In this document: positions 40,825-50,931 of the stretch, in pieces
Numbering within the stretch: the stretch's first letter is position 1
How the letters are laid out: each line of letters starts with the position of its first letter
DNA from: Oscillospiraceae bacterium
GTDB lineage: Bacteria; Bacillota; Clostridia; Christensenellales; Aristaeellaceae
Length of the DNA: 64,000 nt
Direction: 5' to 3'
Assembly (NCBI GenBank): GCA_031255415.1
Contig: JAIRSO010000066.1
Coordinates: 24,163 to 88,162 of the forward strand
Position numbers and translations under genes: made by a program
The notes under the pieces: generated by a model
Database searches by the model: none
What the model was told of the DNA's origin: nothing
What the model saw: the letters and a program-made list of their open reading frames with translations, nothing else

Positions 40825-40907
40825 GATAATCGCGTTAAGATAATCCGTTGCGATAATCACGCGCCGATAAACCCGCCGCGATAATTACGCTTCGATAATC
40901 GCATACC
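40825..40907. repeat. Degenerate ~14-nt tandem repeat array, 6 units beginning GATAA(T)
   Basis: GATAA at 40825, 40839, 40852, 40866, 40880, 40894 (spacing 14,13,14,14,14). Confidence 0.75.
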
Positions 40908-40910
40908 GCT

Positions 40911-42101
40911 CTAACCGCCCTTGTTAGTCTTGCGCCTGGCTCTGCGGCGCGGCGAGGCCAGCCTGGGTATCGTCAGCACAATCTCCGGCTCGGCGATTGC
41001 GGGTATGGGCGGCTGGGGATCGGTCAGGTAGGTCAATACGGTCATGATCATCATCAGCAGGATTGGCCCGATTATCATCCCCGTCACACCTATCGCGCGG
41101 TAACTGGCGTACATGCTCATCATCGTAGCCAGCGGATGCAGGCCGATGTTGTGCCCGATAAGCCTAGGCTCCAAGGTTTGGCGCACTATGCCGATGATCA
41201 AGTATAATAACAGGCATCCCACCCCGCGCCGGAAGTCGGACGCGAAAAACCCCGCTAGCGACATAGGTATCAGGAACAATCCCGTTCCGATTATGGGCAG
41301 AGCGTCCAATATCGCGATCACCGCCGCCAGCAGAAGCACGTAGTTCATCCTTATCAGCGAGAACCCTATGGATAATTCAGTGAACGTGACGAGCAGCATG
41401 ATCAGCTGCGCGCGCATCTGCCCGACTAAACCCCTGAATAGATTGGCCTTGATCTGCGCGCCGCCCTGCCTCGCGCCCGCGGGAAGCAGCGACTTTAGGA
41501 ACTTGATGATCCGATCCTTATCCGCGCTTAAGTAAAACGTGCCCATGAACGTCAGCGTTGTAAACAACAGCGCTTGCGGCACCGTCACAGTCGCCGTGTT
41601 CCACAGTCCGCGCGCCAGCGACGAGGCGAACGTACTGGCTGCGCTCGTGATCGAGCTGCCCAGCGTGACGATCTGCTGCCATATCGCCGCGCGCGTCTCG
41701 TCCGTTATCAGGTCGATATCCTTGAGTCGATCGTCCAGCCAATCCATCGCGCCCGTTACCCAGTCGGTGACGTGGCGCGGGGTCGTCAGCGCGATATCGC
41801 GCAGCTCGCTGAACACGCGCGAAGATAAAGCCAGCGCGGCGAACAGTATCCCGGCCAGCAGAAGCACGGTGCATATCCCAGCCGCGACCGCGCGCCTCGC
41901 ACCCATCCCGCCGAATAATTTGGACAGCAGTTTCACCAGCGGCTCGATGGCGGCGGCGAACACCAGCGCCACTATAAACGGCGCGACATACGGCAGCAGC
42001 AGGCTCACCACCGCGACAAGCCCCAGCATCGTCAGCACGATGGCGGTCTTGCGCGGCAGATCGTTGAACCGCTTATTCAGCGCGGACAGCCGTTCCCACA
42101 T
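40911..42101 (-). CDS. AI-2E family transporter / sporulation integral membrane protein YtvI-like
   Basis: VVSLLLPYVAPFIVALVFAAAIEPLVKLL and DALPIIGTGLFLIPMSL. Confidence 0.88.
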   Translation of the reverse strand: MWERLSALNKRFNDLPRKTAIVLTMLGLVAVVSLLLPYVAPFIVALVFAAAIEPLVKLLSKLFGGMGARRAVAAGICTVLLLAGILFAALALSSRVFSELRDIALTTPRHVTDWVTGAMDWLDDRLKDIDLITDETRAAIWQQIVTLGSSITSAASTFASSLARGLWNTATVTVPQALLFTTLTFMGTFYLSADKDRIIKFLKSLLPAGARQGGAQIKANLFRGLVGQMRAQLIMLLVTFTELSIGFSLIRMNYVLLLAAVIAILDALPIIGTGLFLIPMSLAGFFASDFRRGVGCLLLYLIIGIVRQTLEPRLIGHNIGLHPLATMMSMYASYRAIGVTGMIIGPILLMMIMTVLTYLTDPQPPIPAIAEPEIVLTIPRLASPRRRARRKTNKGG

Positions 42102-42141
42102 CCCGTCTATCCCTCCCGCCGTTTATACCCGCTCAATAATA

Positions 42142-43233
42142 CTATCCCGCCTTGTATATCCCTATGTATAAAACGCCGCCCCCCGCGTATGTCTCGAACA
42201 TTATCGGGAAGCCGAAATCGTTGCGGAATCGAAGGTCAAGCGACGCGTTGCCCACCGCCGCGTCCACTCCGTGGGGCACATATACCGCGCCGCTGGGTCC
42301 GTGCGCGCGCCTTAACAGCACCGTTATGCCGCGCAGAGGCAGCAGCGCGTTGTATAATGTCGTCGAAACCTGGCACGTACCCCCGCCGTAGCCGGGCATC
42401 GTCGTGCCGTTGATCAATATTGGCGCTTCCATGTATCCGCGCATGCCGCTGTAGGGGCCTAGCCACTTATTGAATGATAACTCCTCGCCCGGGAGCATGA
42501 TCCGCCCCTGCATATAGTTGCACGCTACTTCTATGTTATTCATCCGCCCGATATTTAATTGATCCTCTTGAGTCGGGTACGCGGTGTTGAACGCGGCGAT
42601 CAGCCGCCCGGGTTTCGCCGCGAGCGCGTCGGGTGACACCGGCTCCAAATCCTTCAATCCCGACGCGTGCACGTAGCCGTACTGCCTGAAGTACGCGGTC
42701 TTTGCCCAGCCGTTGTCTATGGAGATGATCGACACGCGCGCGCCGGCGGGCAGGTTCATCAGCGTGGATGATCCTGTTGACGGGCCGTCGTACATCGGCG
42801 CGTCGTATATCACCGTCGCGGCGTGCCTGGACGGGGTCGCGCCGTAGCGGAGCGCGTCCGGATCCAACTGCCTGGTGACGTCCACCAAGTGGCGCAGTAC
42901 GTAACCCTCCGTCGATTCCTCGCCGACGGTCTTGCGCACGTACAGCCATTCCGGTTCGACGCGGAGGATGCGCACGGTATCCTCCGCTTCGTAGTATCCC
43001 AGCGGCTGCGCGCCTCGATCCGCGCTGGAGCGGATCGCCATGCTGACCAGAGCCTCCCCGGCGTACACAGGCTCGACGGAGGCCGCGCCCGCGCATAACG
43101 CCCGCGACAGTATCGCGGCCGCCAGCGCGAGGGAAGCCAGCCCCCTTCCGGAGCGGAGCGCCTCCTTTACCAGAAGGAGTCCGTGCTTGATTGGCGCGAT
43201 TGCGGACATAGCGTTACCTTCCTTTGTGCTCAA
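42142..43233 (-). CDS. VanW family protein with SH3-like domains
   Basis: IMLPGEELSFNKWLGPYSG... GYGGGTCQVSTTLYNALL. Confidence 0.9.
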   Translation of the reverse strand: MSTKEGNAMSAIAPIKHGLLLVKEALRSGRGLASLALAAAILSRALCAGAASVEPVYAGEALVSMAIRSSADRGAQPLGYYEAEDTVRILRVEPEWLYVRKTVGEESTEGYVLRHLVDVTRQLDPDALRYGATPSRHAATVIYDAPMYDGPSTGSSTLMNLPAGARVSIISIDNGWAKTAYFRQYGYVHASGLKDLEPVSPDALAAKPGRLIAAFNTAYPTQEDQLNIGRMNNIEVACNYMQGRIMLPGEELSFNKWLGPYSGMRGYMEAPILINGTTMPGYGGGTCQVSTTLYNALLPLRGITVLLRRAHGPSGAVYVPHGVDAAVGNASLDLRFRNDFGFPIMFETYAGGGVLYIGIYKAG

Positions 43234-43280
43234 CGCGTTCTGTGGGACGGCTGAGGCGCATATGATATCCTCAGATACTG

Positions 43281-44744
43281 TTGGACGAGTGGGGGGTGGC
43301 GCATACGGATACGGGATACAAACGCAGACTACTAATGCTCCAAGGCGCGCAGGGACAAACCGGGTTCGCGAACATAGAGCAGTCGGGATCGCGTGTCACG
43401 ATCCAACTGCAGGCCGTGGGGCTTGAACGCACCGCGAGCGATATACATGGGTACCTGGTCTCCCTGCGCAAACGCCGCAGGCTGGACTGCGGCAGGATCC
43501 GCGTGGACTCGCGGGGCCAGGGCGGTCTGCTGCGCGAATACCGAGGAGCCGGAGAGATGGACGGCGTTGAGTTCGGCGACTTCGACGCGATCGCGATTAC
43601 CGGCGGCGGCGACGTGCTGTTGGTCGGGAACCTGAACGCGGGCGGAGCGGATTGGAACGCTATCCGTTCCGTGTGCAGGCTGGAGCGCCGCCAGCGATCC
43701 GGCGCGCGCCAGTTCGAGCGCGTGGACGGAGTGGATCTATATGCCGCGGGGGAATCATCCAATCGCGAGCTCGAACCCGCGAGCGCGTCCGCCGCGTCCA
43801 TCATCGAGCGGATGCAGCCCAACGCGGTCGATCCCGCTCCCGCGCCTACCCCGATAGCCATCGCCTCGCCTACTCCTGCTCCGGTCATCGAGTCCGCTCC
43901 CGCGCGTGTTCCCGAGCCGGCTGCCGAACCGGTCAAACCATCAGAAATCAAACCCGTCTCCGCTGCAACCCCGCAGCCGCTGGCAGACCTGATATCCCTG
44001 CTAGCGTCCGCGCCTACGGAGACTATCATCGCCATGACGGACGCGCTTAAAGCGGCGCGTAAGCCCGTCGTCGAAAAGATCCTCGCCGTGGAGCGTGTCC
44101 CGGTTGCGGAACCGGTTCCGGTCGTTGAGTCCGTCCCGGCTGCCGAGCCTATCCCGGCACGCGAGCCAGTCGCCGCCGCGAAGATAACCCCTGCAGTGGA
44201 GCCAGTCGCCGCCGCAGAGATAATCCCTGCAGTGGAGCCAGTCCCAGCCGTCGAGTCAATCCCTGCTGCCGAGCCGTCGGTCGGCGCGACAATCAGCGTC
44301 GATTCGATCTGCCATAAACCGGCTGTCCAGCCCGGCGCGGCTGTCAAGCGTCCGGCTATCAGGCATCTGCTTCGCTCAAACCCAACCCCGGAACCCGGCA
44401 GGGATTGGCCTGTGTGGAGCGCGTACTGCAAGCCCGTGTGGGATTGGCCTGAAGAAGCGTCCGATCTGCGGGAGGTATTCGAGCGCGGTTCGCCCAGCGA
44501 CGACGTAAGCCTGCCCGGATGGATGTTTGTGCGCGCGCCGTCCGCGATCAGCGGCGAAGAGAGCCTGTTGGGCGTGATGGTGGAGGGCGACCGCGTGACC
44601 AAGACGGCGGCTCTCTACAGAGGCGACGACAACCCCGAACCGCCCGCCGGGCTTGCCGGATACACCTACGATGGCAGTCTGGGCGCGGGTTACTGGGTGC
44701 GCTGGCGCGATTACGGCAGAACCGCCGCCCGACCCGCCATATAG
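43281..44744 (+). CDS. Hypothetical protein with Pro/Glu/Val/Ala-rich linker repeats (start uncertain)
   Basis: Long ORF; N- and C-terminal folded-looking regions separated by PVPAxEPIPA-type repeats. Confidence 0.65.
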   Translation: MDEWGVAHTDTGYKRRLLMLQGAQGQTGFANIEQSGSRVTIQLQAVGLERTASDIHGYLVSLRKRRRLDCGRIRVDSRGQGGLLREYRGAGEMDGVEFGDFDAIAITGGGDVLLVGNLNAGGADWNAIRSVCRLERRQRSGARQFERVDGVDLYAAGESSNRELEPASASAASIIERMQPNAVDPAPAPTPIAIASPTPAPVIESAPARVPEPAAEPVKPSEIKPVSAATPQPLADLISLLASAPTETIIAMTDALKAARKPVVEKILAVERVPVAEPVPVVESVPAAEPIPAREPVAAAKITPAVEPVAAAEIIPAVEPVPAVESIPAAEPSVGATISVDSICHKPAVQPGAAVKRPAIRHLLRSNPTPEPGRDWPVWSAYCKPVWDWPEEASDLREVFERGSPSDDVSLPGWMFVRAPSAISGEESLLGVMVEGDRVTKTAALYRGDDNPEPPAGLAGYTYDGSLGAGYWVRWRDYGRTAARPAI

Positions 44745-44755
44745 AATGGAACCAA

Positions 44756-44787
44756 CCCCGCCGCGATAACGGCGGGGCGGTTTTATG
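44756..44787 (+). terminator. Intrinsic terminator
   Basis: CCCCGCCG-cgataa-CGGCGGGG followed by cggTTTTATG. Confidence 0.75.
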
Positions 44788-45924
44788 TTACGGCTTCTCT
44801 GGCGCGCCGCACACGCTGCACGGCTTGAGCTTCGAGTACTTGTTATCCTTTAACTGCGAGTACGTGAACGAGCTCATCTTCGACCAGTACCGCTGCGCGA
44901 TGGATGAGCAGTCCTTTTTGGTGTGGTACAACGCCCCGCCGTCGCTGTTGTACCATAGTTTCAGCGAAGGGCTGATCGATTCAGCCGGGGTGGGTTTGGG
45001 CGTGGCGTTCGGGTCGGGAGCGGGGGTAGGATCGGCTACAGGTATGACTCCCCTGAATGAATTGGGGTCGACATACCATTTGTCGTCCATGCGGTATAAC
45101 AGCGCCTCGTTCCGATAATTGTTCGTGCCCGTGCTGGTGGTTATGCGCGCCAGCACCGATACGGTTACTACGTTGTCCATTTCGCTGTACGCGGGCATGG
45201 TATACTCCCACTCGAGCAGTTTGCGCTGATTGGTGTTTGTATACAGAGTATAACTCGGGTTCTCGATCGACCGCCGCCAATCCGGCCAGGTATACTCCAC
45301 CATTTCGTTGGTTTTGTTGCCCTGCTTCCATAGGTTCAGGTACGCGTCGAGCGTCGTTTCCGCGGGCGACATGTCTTTGGCTTCGGCTTGATTGGCTTGA
45401 ACCGCCAGCGATCCATCCCCTTGCGGAGCCGCCGCGCCGATATCCGCGCCTGTATAATCGAGGTCTTCCACGCCGTCCGTCAATCCGCCGTCCGCCAGTC
45501 CGGAGTATACGCCGGACGGATCGGCAGCGCCGCCGGAAGGCAGTCCGCCCGCGTCCATGATCGGCGAAGCCAGCGCGCCGTAAACGGACAGCGCGATCAA
45601 TCCCGCCAGCACGGCGGAGGTTGCGAGCCGCGCGCGCGGCATGAAGCAGCGAAGCGCCCACATCGTAAGCAGCGACAGCGCCGCCGCCGCCGTGAATATC
45701 CATCGCATCGGCTGTATCAATATCGCGAACAGACCCAGTATCGGCAATACAAAGAACAGCAGCGCCAATACGGGCGTATCGCCGCGGCCTGAATTCTCCT
45801 CGTCCCTGTCAAGCGGCTCCAGCGAGTACGACCGTCCGCTGGCTCCCGCCGCCGAGAACCTGCCGGGCTTCGCGAACGAGCGGTTGTAGATCGCGGTATA
45901 CGTATAATTGGTTCGTCCCGCCAT
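44788..45924 (-). CDS. Membrane-associated hypothetical protein with C-terminal CxxC segment
   Basis: TM segments; GGALYHTKKDCSSIAQRYWSKM...KLKPCSVCGAPEKP; start at MAGRTNYTYT. Confidence 0.65.
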   Translation of the reverse strand: MAGRTNYTYTAIYNRSFAKPGRFSAAGASGRSYSLEPLDRDEENSGRGDTPVLALLFFVLPILGLFAILIQPMRWIFTAAAALSLLTMWALRCFMPRARLATSAVLAGLIALSVYGALASPIMDAGGLPSGGAADPSGVYSGLADGGLTDGVEDLDYTGADIGAAAPQGDGSLAVQANQAEAKDMSPAETTLDAYLNLWKQGNKTNEMVEYTWPDWRRSIENPSYTLYTNTNQRKLLEWEYTMPAYSEMDNVVTVSVLARITTSTGTNNYRNEALLYRMDDKWYVDPNSFRGVIPVADPTPAPDPNATPKPTPAESISPSLKLWYNSDGGALYHTKKDCSSIAQRYWSKMSSFTYSQLKDNKYSKLKPCSVCGAPEKP

Positions 45925-46196
45925 CGAACACTCACTCTCCTTTCGCGTACAAATATGCCGCTCCCGCGATAATCGCGCGCCCCGCGCGGATGATCCGCGT
46001 TCCGCGGCCTGTCGCCGAACCGATCCGCGTACCATCGCCGCGAATCGATACGACCACTCGACAATACAACTCATGAGCGGCGCGTTTTCGTGCGCCGCTC
46101 GCGAGTTGTTCAAATGATATAACACAATCTTCAGTTTTGCGTAACGGGTTGTTAAGATTTAAACCGAATACCGCGCGGATTCGCAATGATTCGCGT

Positions 46197-46985
46197 TCAG
46201 CCCACGTTCGCGCGCAGGAACTTGATGGTGCGATCGAACACCTCTTCATGATCCGCGCCGATCGTGCACACGTGCGGCGATTTGGTCAGCCACATCACTT
46301 CGCGCACGGAGCTGCTTATGCCCTCGCACAGCGTCTTGGGCACGTCGCGGTGCACCTGCTCGTCGAATCTGGACTGCACGATCAGCGCCGGGCACTTTAT
46401 CTTGCTAAGCTCCGGCAGGGTCTGTTTCTGCAGCGCGATGAGATCCTCCACCTTCGCCACGGGCAGCCCCAGGTATCCGATATTATATTCCTTCATGAAA
46501 CCCGGATCGCGCAGCCGATCGTTGGTCTTCCACGACATGTACGGGAACAGGTGCTTCACGACCGGCGCGAACTTGTTGATCGCGCGTCTGAACTTCAGCG
46601 CGGGCGCGTAGCACAGCAGACCGTTAACCGGGTGCGTCTCCGCCAGCCGGCACGCTATCAGCCCACCCATGCTCAACCCGCCGACCACCACTTTCTCGTG
46701 GCTGTCCCTCAGTTTCTTCAGCGCTTTCTCGGACGCGCCCAGCCACTCCGTCCAGTCCGTGCGCGACATCGCGGCTACGGTCTCCGCGTGACCGGGCAGG
46801 AGTATTCCGCGAACGGTGTACCCCGCTGCGTTCAGCGCCTCGCCCAGCGGCAGCATATGCGCCGGCGAGCCTGTGAACCCGTGGATCAACAGCACCGCCG
46901 TCGAGCCGCCCTCTAGGTAGAACGGCTTGCACTTCGCGTCCTTGAAATCCGGCGCGCTCGTCTTTTTTTTCGGTTTGTTCTCCAT
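46197..46985 (-). CDS. Alpha/beta hydrolase (carboxylesterase-like)
   Basis: VLLIHGFTGSPAHMLPLGEAL; VVGGLSMGGLIACRLA. Confidence 0.9.
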   Translation of the reverse strand: MENKPKKKTSAPDFKDAKCKPFYLEGGSTAVLLIHGFTGSPAHMLPLGEALNAAGYTVRGILLPGHAETVAAMSRTDWTEWLGASEKALKKLRDSHEKVVVGGLSMGGLIACRLAETHPVNGLLCYAPALKFRRAINKFAPVVKHLFPYMSWKTNDRLRDPGFMKEYNIGYLGLPVAKVEDLIALQKQTLPELSKIKCPALIVQSRFDEQVHRDVPKTLCEGISSSVREVMWLTKSPHVCTIGADHEEVFDRTIKFLRANVG

Positions 46986-46991
46986 ATCCCC

Positions 46992-47621
46992 TTACCTCGT
47001 TCCGAACAGCCTGTCGCCCGCGTCGCCCAGCCCCGGCACGATATAGCCGTGTTCGTTGAGCTTCTCGTCAAGCGCGGCGACAAAGACTTCCACGTCCGGG
47101 TGATCCCGCTGTATCCTTGATACCCCTTCGGGCGCGGCTATCAGGCATACCAGAGTGATATTCTTTCCGCCCCGGTTCTTTACGAACGTTATCGCGGCCG
47201 ACGACGATCCGCCCGTCGCCAGCATCGGATCGAGCACGAACAGGTCGCGTTCCTCGATATCCGGAGGGAGTTTGCAGTAATACTCCACAGGCTCCAGCGT
47301 CACGGGATCGCGGTACAGTCCGATATGCCCTATCCTGGCGTTGGGCATCATGCGCATTATTCCGTCTACCATGCCCAGCCCGGCGCGCAGGATGGGTATC
47401 AGACCCAGTTTCTTCCCGCTCAGCACGTAGGCTGTAGCGGGGCCGATCGGCGTGGTTATTTCCACCGGCTTGGTGGACAACCCTCGCGTCACCTCATATA
47501 CCATCAATGTGGATATCTCGTCCAGCAGCTCGCGGAAGTCCTTCGTACACGTGTTAACGTCGCGCATTATGCCCAGTTTATGCTGAATCAGCGGATGTTC
47601 CAGTACATGCAGTTCGCCCAT
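46992..47621 (-). CDS. upp: Uracil phosphoribosyltransferase
   Basis: [40 protein letters not shown]. Confidence 0.97.
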   Translation of the reverse strand: MGELHVLEHPLIQHKLGIMRDVNTCTKDFRELLDEISTLMVYEVTRGLSTKPVEITTPIGPATAYVLSGKKLGLIPILRAGLGMVDGIMRMMPNARIGHIGLYRDPVTLEPVEYYCKLPPDIEERDLFVLDPMLATGGSSSAAITFVKNRGGKNITLVCLIAAPEGVSRIQRDHPDVEVFVAALDEKLNEHGYIVPGLGDAGDRLFGTR

Positions 47622-47833
47622 GCGTGTACTCCTTTCGGCCGCAGCGGTTTATTTACGCATTATACCATATCGGCTTGATATGTGTAAACCGTGGCGCGCG
47701 GATTGGCAAAAAGCAGCCGCCCGCGTTGGCATGGGAGCCTCTCCAACTTGCAATAATTCCCATTGAATCATACCGCGATGTATGTTATCATTTGACAAAT
47801 CAGGGAATATTTCGTAGGGTGGAGGCTTATGCC

Positions 47834-48451
47834 ATGCGCGTTAACAAACGGGTTTCATTATTGATGATTATCTTCATGGCGCTGTGGATCCCTTCGGTTT
47901 TCGCGGCGCAGACCGACCTCGCTCCGTCCATGCCCCTGGACGAGAACGGCGTCGTTGACCTGAACAGCCTGGAGGCGCTCGTCGGCACGACCAACGCGGA
48001 CGGGGTAGCCGTCTATCTCGCTCCAGGCGGAGGCGAGTTAACCATCATCCCTAAAACGGGTACTTTGGTATGCGTCTACGCGCTGGATGATCCGCTGGAT
48101 CCCGCTTGGTATCAAGCGGCGTTCGAGTCGGGCGGCTTTGTTTACAGCGGGTATGTCGAGTACGGCGCGCTGACTGTCGCGCCCGTCACCGACGCGCAGA
48201 ACATGATCGGCTCCGGAGCTTACGCCCTCGCGCTCAATAAACTGTACGACATGTCCGCCCTTGATCCCGATCAATTCCCCGACGGCTTATACGACGCTTT
48301 GCTTGCCGCCCATCCCGTTTACCTTAGCCGAACCGGAGCGAAGTATCACTATAACCCCGCCTGTTCCAATATGAAAACCCCGCGCGAGACTACCCTTGCC
48401 AGCGCGCTCAACGCCGATAAGGAGCCTTGCTCAAAATGCGTCAAGGATTAG
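47834..48451 (+). CDS. Secreted hypothetical protein with C-terminal CxxC motif
   Basis: Signal peptide MRVNKRVSLLMIIFMALWIPSVFA; C-term KYHYNPACSNMKTPRETTLASALNADKEPCSKCVKD. Confidence 0.7.
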   Translation: MRVNKRVSLLMIIFMALWIPSVFAAQTDLAPSMPLDENGVVDLNSLEALVGTTNADGVAVYLAPGGGELTIIPKTGTLVCVYALDDPLDPAWYQAAFESGGFVYSGYVEYGALTVAPVTDAQNMIGSGAYALALNKLYDMSALDPDQFPDGLYDALLAAHPVYLSRTGAKYHYNPACSNMKTPRETTLASALNADKEPCSKCVKD

Positions 48452-48496
48452 CGATCTGCGGTTGACCGACCGCGCCAAACCTGATACCCTTGGCAT

Positions 48497-50017
48497 ATGC
48501 GGACAAAAGGCGACATACTGCGCGGGGTGTTCGGGTTCGACGGGTTTCGTCCCGGGCAGGAGGATATCATCGACGCTACCCTGTCCGGGCGCGACGTTCT
48601 AGCGGTAATGCCAACGGGCGGCGGCAAGTCGCTGTGCTATCAGATTCCCGCGCTGCTGACTCGCGGCGCGACGTTCGTCATATCGCCACTGGTCTCGCTG
48701 ATGAAGGATCAGGTGGGCGCGCTCAGGCAGAACGGGGTCGCCGCGGCTTTCCTAAACAGCACTCTTACCCCCGGACAGTATCGCAAGGCGCTGGACAACG
48801 CCGCGTCCGGCATGTACCGTATCATTTATATCGCGCCGGAGAGGCTGTCCAGTCCCGACTTCCGCGCGTTCGCGGCGGCTCGTCCGCCCGAGCGGATCGC
48901 GGTGGACGAGGCGCATTGCGTCTCGCAATGGGGTCGCGATTTCCGACCCAGTTATCTGGATATAGGCCCGTTCGTCGAATCCCTGCCGTTCAGGCCTACT
49001 CTGGCGGCGTTCACCGCTACCGCGACGAATCGCGTCAGAACGGATATCGTCGAACTGCTGGGACTGCGCGATCCCGTGCGCGCGGTCGGCGCGTTCGATC
49101 GTCCCAATCTCTTTTTCGAGGTGATCAAAGGAAAAGGCGGACGCGCCAGAGACCGTCTGCTGATGGCTCTGATGGATGAACAGCGCGGACGCAGCGGAAT
49201 CATATACTGCGCCACGCGTAAGACGGTGGACTCGGTCTGCGATATGCTGCGCGGCGGCGGGATCGGCGCGGGACGCTATCACGCGGGGATGCCGGACGAC
49301 GAGCGCCGCGCGAGTCAGGACGCGTTCGCGTCGGACGACACGCCCGTATTAGTCGCCACTAACGCGTTTGGTATGGGTATCGATAAATCCAACGTATCAT
49401 TCATCATTCATTACAACATGCCGGGCGATTTGGAGAGTTATTATCAGGAGGCGGGGCGCGCCGGACGCGACGGATCGGACGCGCTGTGTCTGCTTCTGTT
49501 CGCGCCCGCCGATATAATGGTTCGCAAAAGCCTCATCGAGCACGGCGAGGACGCGCGCGACCCGGAGGCTCTGCGCCGCGCGAAACAGCGGCTTGAGGTG
49601 ATGATCTCATACGCGACGGGCGGAGGTTGCTTGCGCGCGCGGTTATTGCGCTATTTTGGGGAGAAACCTCCGGTCAGATGCGGATCGTGCGGAAACTGCG
49701 CCGGGCCGCGAATCGCGGAGTCCATCCTGGCGGCGGCGCAAGCCGAACCCGCCGTCCGCGCGGCGCGGGTCAAACCCAAGCGCGAGGCAAGCTCCGCCGT
49801 TGACGCGGAGTTGTTCGAGCGGCTGAAGGAACTGCGCCTTAGCGTAGCCAAGGCGCAGGGGATTCCGGCATACATGGTGTTCAGCAACGCTACGCTCGAG
49901 GATATGTGCCGCAAACATCCGCGCACGCTAGCCGCCATGCTGAACGTAGCCGGCGTGGGCGAACACAAGGTGAGGGCGTATGGCGCGCGGTTCCTGCAAG
50001 TCCTGCTGGATCAATAG
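48497..50017 (+). CDS. recQ: RecQ family ATP-dependent DNA helicase
   Basis: VLAVMPTGGGKSLCYQIPALL, DEAHC, QEAGRAGRDG, zinc Cys cluster, HRDC-like C-terminus. Confidence 0.95.
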   Translation: MRTKGDILRGVFGFDGFRPGQEDIIDATLSGRDVLAVMPTGGGKSLCYQIPALLTRGATFVISPLVSLMKDQVGALRQNGVAAAFLNSTLTPGQYRKALDNAASGMYRIIYIAPERLSSPDFRAFAAARPPERIAVDEAHCVSQWGRDFRPSYLDIGPFVESLPFRPTLAAFTATATNRVRTDIVELLGLRDPVRAVGAFDRPNLFFEVIKGKGGRARDRLLMALMDEQRGRSGIIYCATRKTVDSVCDMLRGGGIGAGRYHAGMPDDERRASQDAFASDDTPVLVATNAFGMGIDKSNVSFIIHYNMPGDLESYYQEAGRAGRDGSDALCLLLFAPADIMVRKSLIEHGEDARDPEALRRAKQRLEVMISYATGGGCLRARLLRYFGEKPPVRCGSCGNCAGPRIAESILAAAQAEPAVRAARVKPKREASSAVDAELFERLKELRLSVAKAQGIPAYMVFSNATLEDMCRKHPRTLAAMLNVAGVGEHKVRAYGARFLQVLLDQ

Positions 50018-50877
50018 GCGTACCTGTATGGGAAGCATTCTATCAGTTGTTCCTGCTTTAGGTTTACGTCGCCGCCGTCGATCCGGTATGATGATACTAT
50101 CTCGTCGGGAGTGGGCAGGGGATCGTCGTCCAAGTTGAGCGGCTTTATGTCCAGACCGAACGAGCCGTAGTAATCGAGGAATTTATTATCCCACCATTTC
50201 TGTCTGGTGTTGGTGACGCACCAGCGGTTGGGGATCCCGAACGCGTCCGCGAACACCGCGCCGTGCAGGCTGGTGGTGACGACGGTCTCGCAGCGGCGCA
50301 ATTGATCAAGGAATCGGCGGGGATCCATCTGTATATCCAGAACCATCGAGTGCGGATGCCGCTCCTCGAACTCCTCAAAGAATGGCAGATCCTTCTCCTG
50401 ATAGTGCGGGATAACGCCTAAGCGCACATCCTTATGAACGCGGGGCAGTCCCGGCAGTCTGGAGGCCAGCAGTCCGGGATCGGCCAGCGGGCAGTCTATC
50501 GTTTGCCCGGACGTGGCTTCAAGCCGCGCTTTAGTGAGCGGGCCGCGCAGCGCGAGCACGTCCAGAGGCCTAATCAGCGGCATGATGTAAGGCTCGTCGC
50601 GCAGGTATCCCGCTCCCCATACATACAGGGGATCGTCGCGGATCGCGGCGTGTTTGCGCGAAGCCGCGAAATGATCCAGTATGCTGCCTATCGCGACTAT
50701 ATCCGCTTGACCCTGCGTGCCCCACAGCGCTTTAACGTTAAACAACAAGTTCATCATCCATGGCGCGAACATGTCGCCAGCGTTCTGGTATCTGTAGAAG
50801 TATAGTTTGACCGTTTTCTGAAGAACGCGCGGTCCGCGCGCGGTCGATTCCATGTATGGTATCGCGGTCATAGGCAC
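50011..50877 (-). CDS. Polysaccharide pyruvyl transferase family protein
   Basis: NAGDMFAPWMMNLLF; TTSLHGAVFADAFGIP. Confidence 0.85.
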   Translation of the reverse strand: MPMTAIPYMESTARGPRVLQKTVKLYFYRYQNAGDMFAPWMMNLLFNVKALWGTQGQADIVAIGSILDHFAASRKHAAIRDDPLYVWGAGYLRDEPYIMPLIRPLDVLALRGPLTKARLEATSGQTIDCPLADPGLLASRLPGLPRVHKDVRLGVIPHYQEKDLPFFEEFEERHPHSMVLDIQMDPRRFLDQLRRCETVVTTSLHGAVFADAFGIPNRWCVTNTRQKWWDNKFLDYYGSFGLDIKPLNLDDDPLPTPDEIVSSYRIDGGDVNLKQEQLIECFPYRYAY

Positions 50878-50931
50878 ACCCTCCCGTCCATTACTTGTCT
50901 GGACAGGATATGCGCCGACTCGAGCGCGATA

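Noticed and set aside
43271-44602. 443-aa minus-strand ORF (Ala/Gly/Thr/Ser-rich repeats)
   Set aside because: Antisense of the repeat linker of 43281-44744; repetitive composition explained by the sense-strand repeats.
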